64,000 bases of DNA, taken from the NCBI GenBank assembly GCA_002973575.1, contig PVEQ01000006.1:62001-126000 (forward strand), read 5' to 3'. The position numbers were made by a program, and so were the translations under genes. Shown here piece by piece: positions 49,011-57,763 of this stretch. Numbering within the stretch: position 1 is the first letter of the stretch; each line of letters opens with the position of its first letter. The notes beneath the pieces were generated by a model. The model did no database searches. It was not told where the DNA came from and was given only the letters and a program-made list of their open reading frames with translations. This DNA is from Sediminibacterium magnilacihabitans (GTDB taxonomy: Bacteria; Bacteroidota; Bacteroidia; Chitinophagales; Chitinophagaceae).

Positions 49011-49019
49011 CGTTGATGG

Positions 49020-49742
49020 TTAACGCCTCACGAGGTTTCTTTGGGTGATGAAAAGGAAAAAAATAATGATGCTGATGAAATACACCAGGTCGCGCAGGTC
49101 GATCACGCCCCTGCTGATGCTCCGGTAGTGAAAATTGATGCCCAGCATTTCTATATAATAATCAGCGCCTGCATTGAATACAGGTAATTTGCTGATGGCG
49201 TCGAAACCGTTGTACAACAGGAAGCAGACGAAAGCGCCTGCTATAAAAGCCACTACTGTATTTTGCGTGAAGCTGCTGGCGCATATTCCCACCGCTGTAA
49301 ATACAGCGCCAAGAAAAATCAATCCGATATAACTGCCGGCTGTTGCGCCAATATCTATCCCTCCGGTAATGCTCAATTGTTGCACAGATAATGCATAGAT
49401 AATGGTGGGCAGTAAGGCGCAAACCACAATCAGCAATGCGCCGAAAAATTTGCCCCATACGATCTGTGAAGGTTTCAATGGAAGGGTGCTGAGGAGTTCA
49501 AACGTACCCTGCTTGTATTCATCGGCCAGGCTGCGCATGGTAATGGTAGGTACCAGGAACAGCAAGACCCAAGGAGCCAGACTGAAAAAGCTACCCAGTG
49601 AAGCATAACCAAAGTCCAGGATATTACTATCGGGAAAAACGAACAGCAACAGGCCATTGATCAGCAGAAATACAGCCAATGCAATGTAACCGGTGAGGCT
49701 GCTGAAAAACTGCTGCCATTCTTTTTTGCAGATCATCCACAT
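49020..49742 (-). CDS. gldF: Gliding-motility ABC transporter permease GldF
   Basis: Permease of the GldAFG transporter. The 240-residue protein has six predicted helices, begins KKEWQQFFSSLTGYIALAVF and contains the ABC-2 type signature LADEYKQGTFELLSTLPL (near residue 72). It is the first gene of the leftward operon gldF-gldG-terC-murF/alr-lspA. Presence of gldFG implies a gliding lineage but is not proof of motility. Confidence 0.94.
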   Translation of the reverse strand: MWMICKKEWQQFFSSLTGYIALAVFLLINGLLLFVFPDSNILDFGYASLGSFFSLAPWVLLFLVPTITMRSLADEYKQGTFELLSTLPLKPSQIVWGKFFGALLIVVCALLPTIIYALSVQQLSITGGIDIGATAGSYIGLIFLGAVFTAVGICASSFTQNTVVAFIAGAFVCFLLYNGFDAISKLPVFNAGADYYIEMLGINFHYRSISRGVIDLRDLVYFISIIIFFLFITQRNLVRR

Positions 49743-49790
49743 GAGCCAAAACTAAGGCAAATGAGGGATTTCCGGCTAGCATATATATAC

Positions 49791-49816
49791 AAAAAAAAGT
49801 AGGGCCCGAGGGCCCT
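49791..49816 (-). terminator. GC-rich hairpin with minus-strand T tract upstream of gldF
   Basis: agggccc and gggccct (49801-49807, 49810-49816) form a strong stem; on the minus strand it is followed by eight T (49791-49798). It would stop leftward transcription, but no leftward gene lies directly to its right (the next ends at 51088). It may be left over from a lost gene or insulate gldF. Confidence 0.6.
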
Positions 49817-49906
49817 GCGTAAACAGGCGATTATATTTAAAAAAATTGTACTTTTACAAAGAAAGGATAGTCATCGCAATAGCAGGTAAACTTATTCTAT
49901 AAAAAA

Positions 49907-50404
49907 TTGTTAGAGCGAAACGAGAATGAAGTGGCAAAGTTTTTATACAGCCTCTCAAAGGAAAAAATGTTCAAATACAAAGTGCGGATGGATATAAGAA
50001 TGCGGAAAAAGAATGGCGAGTACACCAGGATATTATACCAGGCCATGGTGTTTGAGTTGAATGAAGATGGCAGCGTTCTGCGGAGTTTTGGCGCGCATAC
50101 CGATATCGGCCACCTGAAAATGGAAGGAAAACCAAGCCTGTCTTTTATCGGGTTCGACGGAGAACCCTCTTATACCAACGTGCAGATCAATGAGGTATTG
50201 ATTCCTATCAAAGAAACCCTCAGCAAAAGAGAAAAGCAAATCCTGATACTCATCATGAACGGCATGCTGAACAAGGAAATTGCAGAACACCTGCACATCA
50301 GCAAAGAAACCGTTGACAAGCACAGGAAGAATATGCTCGAAAAGAACAATTGCAAAAATTCCAATGAACTGATTGCCAAGGCGATCAAAAAAGGGTGGAT
50401 ATGA
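49907..50404 (+). CDS. LuxR-type HTH regulator, shortened at the N-terminus
   Basis: Residues 100-165 form a LuxR/FixJ-type helix-turn-helix (LSKREKQILILIMNGMLNKEIAEHL, then SKETVDKHRKNM). The N-terminal 90 residues match only the second half of the PAS-like domain found in about 250-residue Bacteroidota regulators (KYKVRMDIRMRKKNGEYTRI, SFGAHTDIGHLKMEGKPSLS). The frame is open from 49883, preceded by a TAG at 49880; there is no ATG, so TTG 49907 is the best possible start. The missing first half suggests a 5'-deleted gene, either a remnant or a truncated protein. Confidence 0.65.
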   Translation: MLERNENEVAKFLYSLSKEKMFKYKVRMDIRMRKKNGEYTRILYQAMVFELNEDGSVLRSFGAHTDIGHLKMEGKPSLSFIGFDGEPSYTNVQINEVLIPIKETLSKREKQILILIMNGMLNKEIAEHLHISKETVDKHRKNMLEKNNCKNSNELIAKAIKKGWI

Positions 50405-50467
50405 TGTGTAAATATGTAATAAAAGAGCTAAATTTGATATGCGGCGACGTTCAAAAAAGAAGAAATT

Positions 50468-50677
50468 ATGATTCGAACCATAGTAACTCCTCATCAAAAG
50501 ACAATCTCATTTACTATTCCTAATGATTATATAGGAAAAGAGATTGAAGTGATTGTCTTTGCCAAAAGTGAAGGAATCATCAAAGAGCAGCCTGCTAAAA
50601 GAAAGGTGACATTTGATGCCTTATCAATAGACACAAGGGGCTATAAATTTAATCGTGACGAAGCCAATGAGCGATAA
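50468..50677 (+). CDS. Putative antitoxin of a PIN-domain toxin
   Basis: A 69-residue protein with a beta-rich N-terminal half (RTIVTPHQKTISFTIPNDYIG) like short AbrB/DUF-type antitoxins and a basic C-terminal tail (FDALSIDTRGYKFNRDEANER) likely to contact the toxin. It overlaps the next gene, a PIN nuclease, by 11 bases. The function is inferred from this arrangement; the sequence alone is not a firm family match. Confidence 0.7.
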   Translation: MIRTIVTPHQKTISFTIPNDYIGKEIEVIVFAKSEGIIKEQPAKRKVTFDALSIDTRGYKFNRDEANER

Positions 50678-51071
50678 TGTTTTCCTGGATAGTAATATCC
50701 TGGTTTATTCCTATTCCAACTCAGAAATACATAAACAGGAAATCGCCCGTCAGCTCATTGTCGATAACAATTCTTATATCAGCACCCAGGTCTTACAGGA
50801 GCTATGCAATATTATTACGCGAAAATTCAGGTTCACCTATGAGCAGGCTGCCACAGCAATAAAAGAAAGCTGCCAAAACAATAACCTTCACATTAATAAG
50901 GAAGATACGCTTTTGAGAGCTTGTCAAATAGCCGGGAGATATGGGTTTTCTCTTTATGACAGTCTGATTATTGCCGCTGCTTTAGAAAGCAATTGTAAAG
51001 TATTGTATTCTGAAGACTTACAAAATGGGCAAGTAATAGAGGGTGCCCTGACAATAAAGAATCCTTTTTAA
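50667..51071 (+). CDS. PIN-domain ribonuclease toxin (VapC-like)
   Basis: PIN-fold endoribonuclease, the toxin of a type II pair. The 134-residue form from ATG 50667 starts MSDNVFLDSNILVYSYSNSE; acidic catalytic residues are seen in FLDSNILVY (Asp near residue 7), VLQELCNII (Glu near 43) and YDSLIIAAALESNCKVLYSEDLQNG (Asp residues near 98 and 117). It may alternatively start at GTG 50655. Overlap with the upstream antitoxin supports translational coupling. Codon use and AT content look a little higher than in neighbours, fitting mobile toxin-antitoxin modules, but this was not calculated. Confidence 0.85.
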   Translation: MSDNVFLDSNILVYSYSNSEIHKQEIARQLIVDNNSYISTQVLQELCNIITRKFRFTYEQAATAIKESCQNNNLHINKEDTLLRACQIAGRYGFSLYDSLIIAAALESNCKVLYSEDLQNGQVIEGALTIKNPF

Positions 51072-51087
51072 TCGTGCAACATGGGGG

Positions 51088-52677
51088 TTATTTTGTTTTG
51101 CTATTTGTACGCTTCCACCACCTGACATACAATACCAGCCCCATAATCACCATCACCACTTGCATTAATGCCCAGAACATAGTACTCCTGTCTTTCCATT
51201 CTTTCCCTGCCCAACCCAAAAACTCATGTTTATGCAGGAACGCGAAACTATAATCCTCTCTCAATTCTTTGTCATTGATCCGCTTGGCCAGGCTACCGGT
51301 AGATGTTTCAACAAAAAACCGCTCGTTGCTGTTGGAAGCATAATTTATTTTCCATACAGGTAACCTTTTATCGGCAAAATTGTATTCACTGCCGAATTTG
51401 GTAATACCCTCAACTGAAACAATAGCATGATCGGGCCGTCCACTGAAGTGGGCAGCCAAATACCTTGCATACAGTTCTTCTCCATTTGTCAGGATAGATT
51501 GATCCCTAGTAGAAATATATGTTACCGCAGGCATGGGCACGCCGGTTGCTTTCATCAGGTCTTTGGGCTGCTGAATAACAGGTCGCATTTTGTGGTATTG
51601 AACCTGTGTACGCCAATATGTTTTTCCATCAATACTTGCCAGGCTCAGGTTAACAATGCTGTCTTTAACCAGTTGTTGCAGGGTTCCCAGGTTAAAATGA
51701 ATCGAATCTGTCTTGTAAAAAATATTTGCATGGATATCGGCATGCCTGTTGTCATTTAACTTGGAAAAAGCATGGTACGCTCCGCTGAAACTGAACATCA
51801 GGGTAAACAGCGCGGCAACAATAGCAGTATAACGATGGTTCCTCCTTGCTTTAACCAAGCCATTACCCGATACTTTTTTAGACTTAGTAGTGAAGAAAAT
51901 CCAAATACCCATCAGTGTAGTAATGAAAGCTAGTCCCGCCAACAAAAATTCCACTAACAGCTTCCCTTTTCCTAAAAAATCAAGCCATGCCCAGGTGTGC
52001 AGCATCGTAAAAATGCGATCCATTGCCTGGCGTTTATTGTCCATGACAAAAGCGAACCGGTCTGTTGTTGTTTCTACATATATACGGATGCCATCAGGTC
52101 GGTTGAAAGATATCTTGTACACGGGTAGCAGTCGGTTGATGCTCTTGTATTCATCGTCATAAGCTTTAATGAACGAAGTGCCGCTGACTTTATCGCCTTT
52201 AGGGGCATTGATCACACAATCAGTAGTAGCATCGCAACAGTCGTGCATACTGCTTTCAGTTACTTTGCTTTTTTGCATGACACTTGCCTGCACACCCGTT
52301 GCTCCTTCCAGAAACTGCTTAGCCAGGTATTGGGCATAAAGCCAGTTACCGGCCGTCAGCATTTTTCCGTTGAGCGTGGCCAGGTACACTGGCTCGCTGT
52401 TCGGTTTTAACTGCACCTGGTAAAACCAGTTGTCTTCAATATGTACCAGGCGAAAATTGGTGAAAGAATCTATATGGTTCTGACGAAGCGCATGCTCCAG
52501 CGGCATCCTGACCTTGCTGCTATCCACGGCTACTGCTGGCAGAAACTGTGTAGCCACCTTAGGGCGGATGTTGGTCATGAGCGGGTGCATAAATCCACTT
52601 AGAGCCCATAACAATACCGGTAGGGCAATGATTAATGAGAGTGTGCGATGTAAGTGGTATATATTTTTTCTGAGCAT
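51088..52677 (-). CDS. PepSY domain membrane protein with periplasmic Cys cluster
   Basis: The 529-residue PepSY-TM protein has an N-terminal helix (LSLIIALPVLLWALSGFM, residues 13-30), two periplasmic PepSY-like domains (about 50-210 and 320-480), central helices (about 230-265 and 275-300) and a final helix (FWALMQVVMVIMGLVLYVRWW). An insert near residues 140-160 has Cys147, Cys148 and Cys154 (MHDCCDATTDC), suited to metal binding. It lies downstream of a TonB receptor and a small Cys protein, a layout that suggests metal (iron or copper) uptake or reduction; this is inference. Confidence 0.86.
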   Translation of the reverse strand: MLRKNIYHLHRTLSLIIALPVLLWALSGFMHPLMTNIRPKVATQFLPAVAVDSSKVRMPLEHALRQNHIDSFTNFRLVHIEDNWFYQVQLKPNSEPVYLATLNGKMLTAGNWLYAQYLAKQFLEGATGVQASVMQKSKVTESSMHDCCDATTDCVINAPKGDKVSGTSFIKAYDDEYKSINRLLPVYKISFNRPDGIRIYVETTTDRFAFVMDNKRQAMDRIFTMLHTWAWLDFLGKGKLLVEFLLAGLAFITTLMGIWIFFTTKSKKVSGNGLVKARRNHRYTAIVAALFTLMFSFSGAYHAFSKLNDNRHADIHANIFYKTDSIHFNLGTLQQLVKDSIVNLSLASIDGKTYWRTQVQYHKMRPVIQQPKDLMKATGVPMPAVTYISTRDQSILTNGEELYARYLAAHFSGRPDHAIVSVEGITKFGSEYNFADKRLPVWKINYASNSNERFFVETSTGSLAKRINDKELREDYSFAFLHKHEFLGWAGKEWKDRSTMFWALMQVVMVIMGLVLYVRWWKRTNSKTK

Positions 52678-52687
52678 CAGGGGAATT

Positions 52688-52788
52688 TTATTTCTGATTT
52701 CTGATTTGATGATTGCTGATTTATTTGGATGATTTACTGATTTGTTCCCAGATCAGAAATGAACAAATCAGCAATCAGAAATCTCTTC
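52688..52788. repeat. aatcagcaatcag repeat region
   Basis: The gap between the TonB receptor and the PepSY gene is made of gatttctgatt and attgctgattt words on one side and aaatcagcaatcagaaatc on the other, forming an imperfect large hairpin. The same words in a shifted order occur in the metG linker at 1210-1229. Confidence 0.65.
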
Positions 52789-54903
52789 TTATTTTCCAAA
52801 ACGATATCCTATACCAATGGTGATCTCTCTCGGATCGCCCAGTTGGTAAGCATAAGAAGCATTGCCTTTCATGGTGGCATTTTTAGTAGCCAGTGTGGAA
52901 TAATATGTATTGAAAGCATTGAGCAGATTCACCCACAGATCAATATGCTTTGAAGCATAGCCTGTGCGGAAATTGACTATGTCAAACCCGCCATAAGTAA
53001 AATTGTCCAGGTCATCCATATAATACCTGCCCTGATGCTGCCATTCAGCACTTACACGAAACCCTTTCATAAAAGCAGGCTTCCAGCTTACTTCTCCGTT
53101 GCTTATAAAATGCGGCGCGCTGCTCATCTCTTTGCCATTATAGTTCACACCCCGCACCACATTCTCCACGTAGGTATGCTTTGCATTGGTGGCGCTGAAA
53201 CGTATCGTCCATTCAGCAGATGGCCTGTATTGAATGCCATACTCTATACCCAGGTGCCGGGTTTTCCCTGCGTTCTGGTTGAGATAAGTATTATCAGGCT
53301 GTCTTACAGAAATGATTTCATTGCTTCCTTGCATCAGGTACAGGCTCCAGTCGGCATACAGTTTATTCTGCAACACCGATAACCATCCGCCCACTTCATA
53401 ATTGCCGAAGGTTTGCGGTAACAGATAAGGCGCCACTTTGGAGCCACTGGAATACAACTCCGTGAGCTGTGGCGGAACATAGCCCTGGCTGTAGTTGGCG
53501 TAAAAACCAATGCCGTGATAATTATAGGTAACACCAATTTTAGGCGTTATACGCTGATAAGTATTCACACCCGATACGGCCACTGGTGTTTTGGAAGTAT
53601 CCAGATGATTGCGGAAGTCATACCTGAATGCATCGTAGCGCAACGCCGCTACCAATTTGAAGTTCCGGAAGGGACTCAGCTCATAATCGAAATATGCAGC
53701 CAGGTTGGTAATATGTGTGCGATAGTTCTGCAATAAAGAATCGGTAGAAGGAAAATAATAGTTGGTATACTTACCCGAGGCGGCATCTTTATTGATCCAG
53801 ATAAACCTGGCCACATAAGTCTGCGGACTGTTGTCGATACTGGCGCCTGCCACCAGTTTGCTGTTAAGCCAATTGAATCGCTGTACGTGCTGGGCAAACA
53901 AAGCATAAGTCTTGAAAGCATTCTCATTGATCTGTCCTCTGAACAATAAAGGATTGGAAGTATTACCTACTGCATAGGAGGGGTTCTGTCCTACCGAATT
54001 ATCGCGGAACATCAGGCTAAGGTTACTTTCGCTGCGGTTATTCCACACCTGGCTGAGCATGGATTTCAGGCGCAGGGCCTTCACTTTTCTATACGTGAAA
54101 GTGTATGGTGTGCTGTAATTCTTTTGAGCAAATTTGGTACTGTCCAAAGCGCCTGTCATATCGCTGTAGTAATCCACATAAGAAAAAGTATTACTCCAGG
54201 TAGTGCGGGTACTAGGTTTATAATCGGTACGAAGCGAAAAAGCCGATTTATGAAAATCGCTGTAATCGATCAAACCATTGGTCCGGTTGGCATAATACCC
54301 GCTGGCGATAACACCCCATTTACCGATGGTGGTACCCAGTTGCGCATCCACTCTTTTATATCCGTTGTTGTTGATCTGCATACTGATCGCTCCTCCGGTA
54401 ACAGCCGGTGGCGCTTGTGTGATGATGTTCACAACACCAGCAATTGCTTCTGCACCATACAATGCTGAAGAAGGCCCTTTGATCACTTCTATGCTCTTCG
54501 CCGCTGGCAGGTTCATCTCCAGCAATGCATTATGGTTATACACGCCGGTAGCACGGATGGGAATGCCATCTTCCATATACAGGAAAAGGCTCTTGGTGGT
54601 CATGGGCTGGCGAATGCTCATCTCGTGTTGCTCATTGCCCAGGCTCACCATAAAGACACCGCTCACTTTATTAAGTAACTGGTCAATGCGTTGTGCCTTC
54701 GTATCTTCCATTGTTTGCTTATTGATAACGGCAATAGCAATAGGCGCTTCACTTCTTTTCACTGCCGTGTGGCTGGCGCTGGTTACAATTACTTCTTGCA
54801 GCATTTTATCAGCAAGTAATGAAATTGTGTCGTGTTGCAGCGATTGCGCTGCTGTTAATACAGATAATACAATACAGCCAATGAATAGAGATAATTGTTT
54901 CAT
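52789..54903 (-). CDS. TonB-dependent receptor
   Basis: Outer-membrane active transporter. The 704-residue protein has a signal peptide (residues 1-19), then directly a plug domain (about 40-155, with VIKGPSSALYGAEAIAGVVNI) and a 22-strand barrel ending in a phenylalanine-containing terminal strand (EITIGIGYRFGK). No SusD partner is encoded nearby and there is no carboxypeptidase-like N-terminal domain, so it is not a SusC-type glycan receptor but of the siderophore/metal type. It lies between the small Cys protein and the PepSY protein on the same strand. Substrate unknown. Confidence 0.93.
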   Translation of the reverse strand: MKQLSLFIGCIVLSVLTAAQSLQHDTISLLADKMLQEVIVTSASHTAVKRSEAPIAIAVINKQTMEDTKAQRIDQLLNKVSGVFMVSLGNEQHEMSIRQPMTTKSLFLYMEDGIPIRATGVYNHNALLEMNLPAAKSIEVIKGPSSALYGAEAIAGVVNIITQAPPAVTGGAISMQINNNGYKRVDAQLGTTIGKWGVIASGYYANRTNGLIDYSDFHKSAFSLRTDYKPSTRTTWSNTFSYVDYYSDMTGALDSTKFAQKNYSTPYTFTYRKVKALRLKSMLSQVWNNRSESNLSLMFRDNSVGQNPSYAVGNTSNPLLFRGQINENAFKTYALFAQHVQRFNWLNSKLVAGASIDNSPQTYVARFIWINKDAASGKYTNYYFPSTDSLLQNYRTHITNLAAYFDYELSPFRNFKLVAALRYDAFRYDFRNHLDTSKTPVAVSGVNTYQRITPKIGVTYNYHGIGFYANYSQGYVPPQLTELYSSGSKVAPYLLPQTFGNYEVGGWLSVLQNKLYADWSLYLMQGSNEIISVRQPDNTYLNQNAGKTRHLGIEYGIQYRPSAEWTIRFSATNAKHTYVENVVRGVNYNGKEMSSAPHFISNGEVSWKPAFMKGFRVSAEWQHQGRYYMDDLDNFTYGGFDIVNFRTGYASKHIDLWVNLLNAFNTYYSTLATKNATMKGNASYAYQLGDPREITIGIGYRFGK

Positions 54904-54942
54904 GATAATTAGTTAAAGTCGGGCATACATCTGCGATTACCG

Positions 54943-54950
54943 CAAACGTA
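54943..54950 (-). promoter_or_regulatory. Candidate -7 box of the TonB receptor gene
   Basis: On the minus strand TACGTTTG matches TAnnTTTG exactly, 39 bases before the ATG at 54903. No TTG at the expected -33 distance. The flanking catatgcatggc palindrome-like words could bind a regulator; none was recognised. Confidence 0.35.
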
Positions 54951-55026
54951 TAAGGATGATGAGCCATGCATATGAAAGCTCAACATCAGGTACAATGTTG
55001 TGTAAGTTGAAAATCTGGAAACCCGA

Positions 55027-55398
55027 CTAAACTCCCGGGGGATGGAAGATATACTTTGGCTGGGGACCTGGAACATTGAAGCGATAACCTGATACGTGTT
55101 CCAGAGAAGGAATGCCGTATACTTCTATTGTAGTTGCAAAGAATGATTTGGAGGAGAGTACTTCATCATAGCTATTTCTGCGTTCTGGGTTTTGCTTGTC
55201 TTTGTTCTCTTCCTGCCGCAGCTTTTTCATCAGCTGGCACCGGCCATTACAATGCATTTTGGGCCTGGCTTTGTTTTCACAATTCCTGGCATAGGCACTG
55301 GTGTTGGCATAATAGCTGGTTACAATCACCGAACGGTTCAGCGTCTGGCCTATTACAGCCAGTAGCAATACCGCTACAATGCATTGTTTCAACAGCAT
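55027..55398 (-). CDS. Small secreted or membrane-anchored Cys-motif protein
   Basis: A 123-residue protein with an N-terminal hydrophobic segment (CIVAVLLLAVIGQTL), a Cys motif with Cys40, Cys50 and Cys54 (CENKARPKMHCNGRCQLMKK), a charged middle and a C-terminus ending YIFHPPGV. Proteins with this C-x9-C-x3-C pattern and the terminal FHPP are found next to TonB receptors in other Bacteroidota; their function is unsettled. The cysteines plus His49 could bind a metal. It is the first gene of the group with the TonB receptor (123-base gap) and PepSY protein. Confidence 0.8.
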   Translation of the reverse strand: MLLKQCIVAVLLLAVIGQTLNRSVIVTSYYANTSAYARNCENKARPKMHCNGRCQLMKKLRQEENKDKQNPERRNSYDEVLSSKSFFATTIEVYGIPSLEHVSGYRFNVPGPQPKYIFHPPGV

Positions 55399-55564
55399 AT
55401 TCTACCAAATTTGCCGCAAAGATAGGGTGCAGAACCATCAAATCGCAAGGCGTCCATCACTCAGTAACATGATTCAGGGCATATTAAGTCTGACAGAGGC
55501 ATCCCGTCTACTGGCAGGAGCCGCCGGACGTCAGACAGAAATGATCTGTAGACTGGACAAAAAA

Positions 55565-55590
55565 GCCGGAATGCGATGCATTCCGGCTTT
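55565..55590 (-). terminator. Terminator of the isc operon
   Basis: A perfect 10-bp stem gccggaatgc/gcattccggc (55565-55587) with a GAT loop. On the minus strand it is followed by six T (55559-55564), placed 22 bases after the iscA stop. Confidence 0.85.
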
Positions 55591-55612
55591 ACTAATTTCA
55601 TAACCGATTCGA

Positions 55613-55963
55613 CTATACAGCAAAGCTTTCGCCACAAGCGCAGCTTCTGCTGGCATTGGGATTGTTGAAGAAGAAGCCTTTCCCGTTCAGTCCGTCGGAA
55701 AAGTCCAGCTCTGTATTCACGAGGTATAAAAAGCTTTTGAGATCGGTAACGATCTTCACGCCATTGTCTTCAAAAACCTGGTCGCCGGGCTTGACCTCGT
55801 TGTCGAAATCCAGCTTGTAACTCAACCCAGAGCAACCACCCCCTACCACACCTACGCGCAGGAAATAATCGGCATTTCCTTCCACACCTGCTTCCTGCAT
55901 CAGCTGCAGCACTTTCTGCTTCGCTTTCTCTGTTACGTATATGCCATTATCTGTAGCTACCAT
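55613..55963 (-). CDS. iscA: IscA/HesB iron-sulfur cluster assembly protein
   Basis: A-type carrier that delivers iron-sulfur clusters. The 116-residue protein from ATG 55963 has the three conserved cysteines: GGGCSGLSY (near residue 43) and SCACGESF at the C-terminus. The longer upstream frame runs through a repeat and was rejected. It is the last gene of iscS-iscU-iscA on this strand and is followed by a strong terminator. Confidence 0.95.
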   Translation of the reverse strand: MVATDNGIYVTEKAKQKVLQLMQEAGVEGNADYFLRVGVVGGGCSGLSYKLDFDNEVKPGDQVFEDNGVKIVTDLKSFLYLVNTELDFSDGLNGKGFFFNNPNASRSCACGESFAV

Positions 55964-55980
55964 AAAATCAAAATTTAAAA

Positions 55981-56013
55981 TCGAGCCATTGCGTATTGAG
56001 CAATTGCGCAATT
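55981..56013. repeat. Copy of the gagccattgcg repeat between iscU and iscA
   Basis: cgagccattgcgtattgagc followed by aattgcgcaatt fills most of the 54-base gap, with a perfect attgcgcaat palindrome at its right end. Confidence 0.6.
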
Positions 56014-56017
56014 ATTA

Positions 56018-56431
56018 TCAATGGATCTTTTCTTCAAACACCAGTTCTTCCAATCCATTTTTCTTGCGGTAATCGTTCACTGCCGCTTTGATGGCATCTT
56101 CTGCCAATACAGAACAGTGGATTTTCACCGGCGGCAGGTTCAGTTCTTCTACGAGGTCCATGTTATCTATCTGCACAGCCTGGTCAACTGATTTGCCTTT
56201 CAGCCATTCGGTAGCCAGTGAAGAAGAAGCGATAGCAGAGCCACAACCAAATGTTTTGAATTTAGCGTCGGTGATCATACCGGCTTCATCTACTTCAATC
56301 TGTAAACGCATCACGTCTCCGCACTCGGGAGCGCCTACCAGTCCGGTTCCCACATTCTTTTTTCCTTTATTCAACGTACCCACATTTTTAGGGTTGTTGT
56401 AGTGATCGATCACTTTCTCTGAATATGCCAT
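56018..56431 (-). CDS. iscU: Iron-sulfur cluster scaffold IscU
   Basis: Scaffold on which [2Fe-2S] clusters are built from sulfide supplied by IscS. The 137-residue protein has the three ligand cysteines in GAPECGDVM (near residue 36), FGCGSAIASSS (near 62) and KIHCSVLAEDA (near 105), and DHYNNPKNVG at the N-terminus. It lies between iscS and iscA. Confidence 0.96.
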   Translation of the reverse strand: MAYSEKVIDHYNNPKNVGTLNKGKKNVGTGLVGAPECGDVMRLQIEVDEAGMITDAKFKTFGCGSAIASSSLATEWLKGKSVDQAVQIDNMDLVEELNLPPVKIHCSVLAEDAIKAAVNDYRKKNGLEELVFEEKIH

Positions 56432-56438
56432 TTGTTAT

Positions 56439-56470
56439 AATTTGAAAATTCGACAATTTGAAAATTTGAC
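56439..56470. repeat. Tandem 16-base repeat upstream of iscU
   Basis: Two tandem copies of aatttgaaaatt(c/t)gac (56439-56454 and 56455-56470, one mismatch) start 8 bases from the iscU ATG. Confidence 0.7.
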
Positions 56471-56493
56471 AATACACAATGGGATCACTTATT

Positions 56494-56517
56494 TTCATTG
56501 AGCCATTATGCAATGAA
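56494..56517. repeat. Copy of the gagccatt repeat at the 3' end of iscS
   Basis: ttcattg and caatgaa form a 7-bp inverted repeat around agccattatg, directly beside the iscS stop codon. Confidence 0.5.
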
Positions 56518-57735
56518 TCAATGATGTGCCCATTCTATTTTATCTATATCCACTCCTTCTTTGAACATTTCCCAGAGCGGACTCATCTCGCGCAACTTCA
56601 ACACAGTATCGCTCACTGCCTTGATGGTATAATCGATTTGTTCTTCCGTGGTGAAACGCCCCAATCCAAAACGCAGAGAACTGTGTGCGAGATCATCGCC
56701 TAATCCCAATGCTTTCAACACATAGCTGGGTTCCAGTGAAGCCGATGTACAGGCCGAACCGGATGAAAGCGCAATGCTTTTATTGAAGCCCATCATCAAC
56801 CCTTCTCCTTCCACATATTTGAAAGAGATATTTGACACATGTGGTAAGCGGTGTTCCCGGCTGCCGTTCACATAAGCCTCTTCGAGTTCCATCAATGCTT
56901 TTTCCAATTTATCGCGAAGCGCTGCCAGGCGTACCGACTCTTCAGCCATTTCAAGGCGGGCCAATTCGCAGGCTTTGCCAAAACCAACGATGCCAGGAAC
57001 GTTGAGTGTACCACTGCGCATGCCACGCTCGTGTCCGCCGCCGTCCATCTGTGCAGTTACTTTCACACGCGGGTTTTTACGGCGTACATACAAAGCGCCT
57101 ACACCTTTGGGACCATACATTTTATGTGCAGAGAAAGCCATGATGTCGATGCCGTCTTTATTCACATCCACCGGTATTTTTCCAACGGCTTGTGTTCCGT
57201 CGGTGAAAAACAACACACCATGCCTGCGGGCAATAGCGCTGATTTCTTTTACTGATTGTATCACACCAATCTCATTGTTGGCATACATAATAGCAATGAG
57301 GATGGTGGTAGGTTTAATGGCAGCTTCGAGTTCTTTCAGATCAATTAAACCTTCTGCATTCACATTCAGGTAAGTGACTTCGCCCCCTGAACGTTCAATA
57401 TGTTTACAGGTATCCAATACCGCTTTGTGTTCGGTAGTACAAGTGATCACATGGTTACCCTTGCTTGCATACATTTCAAACACCCCTTTGATACCCAGGT
57501 TGTCTCCTTCCGTAGCGCCTGATGTAAAAATGATTTCTTTGGGGTCGGCGCCGATCAGTTTGGCTACCTGTTCGCGGGCATAATCAACAGCCTCTTCCGC
57601 TTCCCATCCGAAAGGGTGGTTGCGGCTGGCGGCATTGCCGAAATGATCGGTAAAAAAAGGCATCATGGCTTCCAGCACGCGGGGGTCCATGGGAGTGGTG
57701 GCATTGTTATCCAGGTAAATCGGTAGCTTTAACAT
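56518..57735 (-). CDS. iscS: Cysteine desulfurase IscS
   Basis: PLP enzyme taking sulfur from cysteine for iron-sulfur assembly. The 405-residue protein starts [17 protein letters not shown], has [14 protein letters not shown] (near residue 72), the PLP lysine in [16 protein letters not shown] (near 204) and the persulfide cysteine in [17 protein letters not shown] (near 327). It begins the iscS-iscU-iscA operon. Only 5 bases before the ATG there is TATTTTTG (minus strand, 57741-57748), which matches a -7 box but would make the message nearly leaderless. Confidence 0.96.
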   Translation of the reverse strand: MLKLPIYLDNNATTPMDPRVLEAMMPFFTDHFGNAASRNHPFGWEAEEAVDYAREQVAKLIGADPKEIIFTSGATEGDNLGIKGVFEMYASKGNHVITCTTEHKAVLDTCKHIERSGGEVTYLNVNAEGLIDLKELEAAIKPTTILIAIMYANNEIGVIQSVKEISAIARRHGVLFFTDGTQAVGKIPVDVNKDGIDIMAFSAHKMYGPKGVGALYVRRKNPRVKVTAQMDGGGHERGMRSGTLNVPGIVGFGKACELARLEMAEESVRLAALRDKLEKALMELEEAYVNGSREHRLPHVSNISFKYVEGEGLMMGFNKSIALSSGSACTSASLEPSYVLKALGLGDDLAHSSLRFGLGRFTTEEQIDYTIKAVSDTVLKLREMSPLWEMFKEGVDIDKIEWAHH

Positions 57736-57763
57736 AGGGGCAAAAATAGTGCAATAGGTTTTA

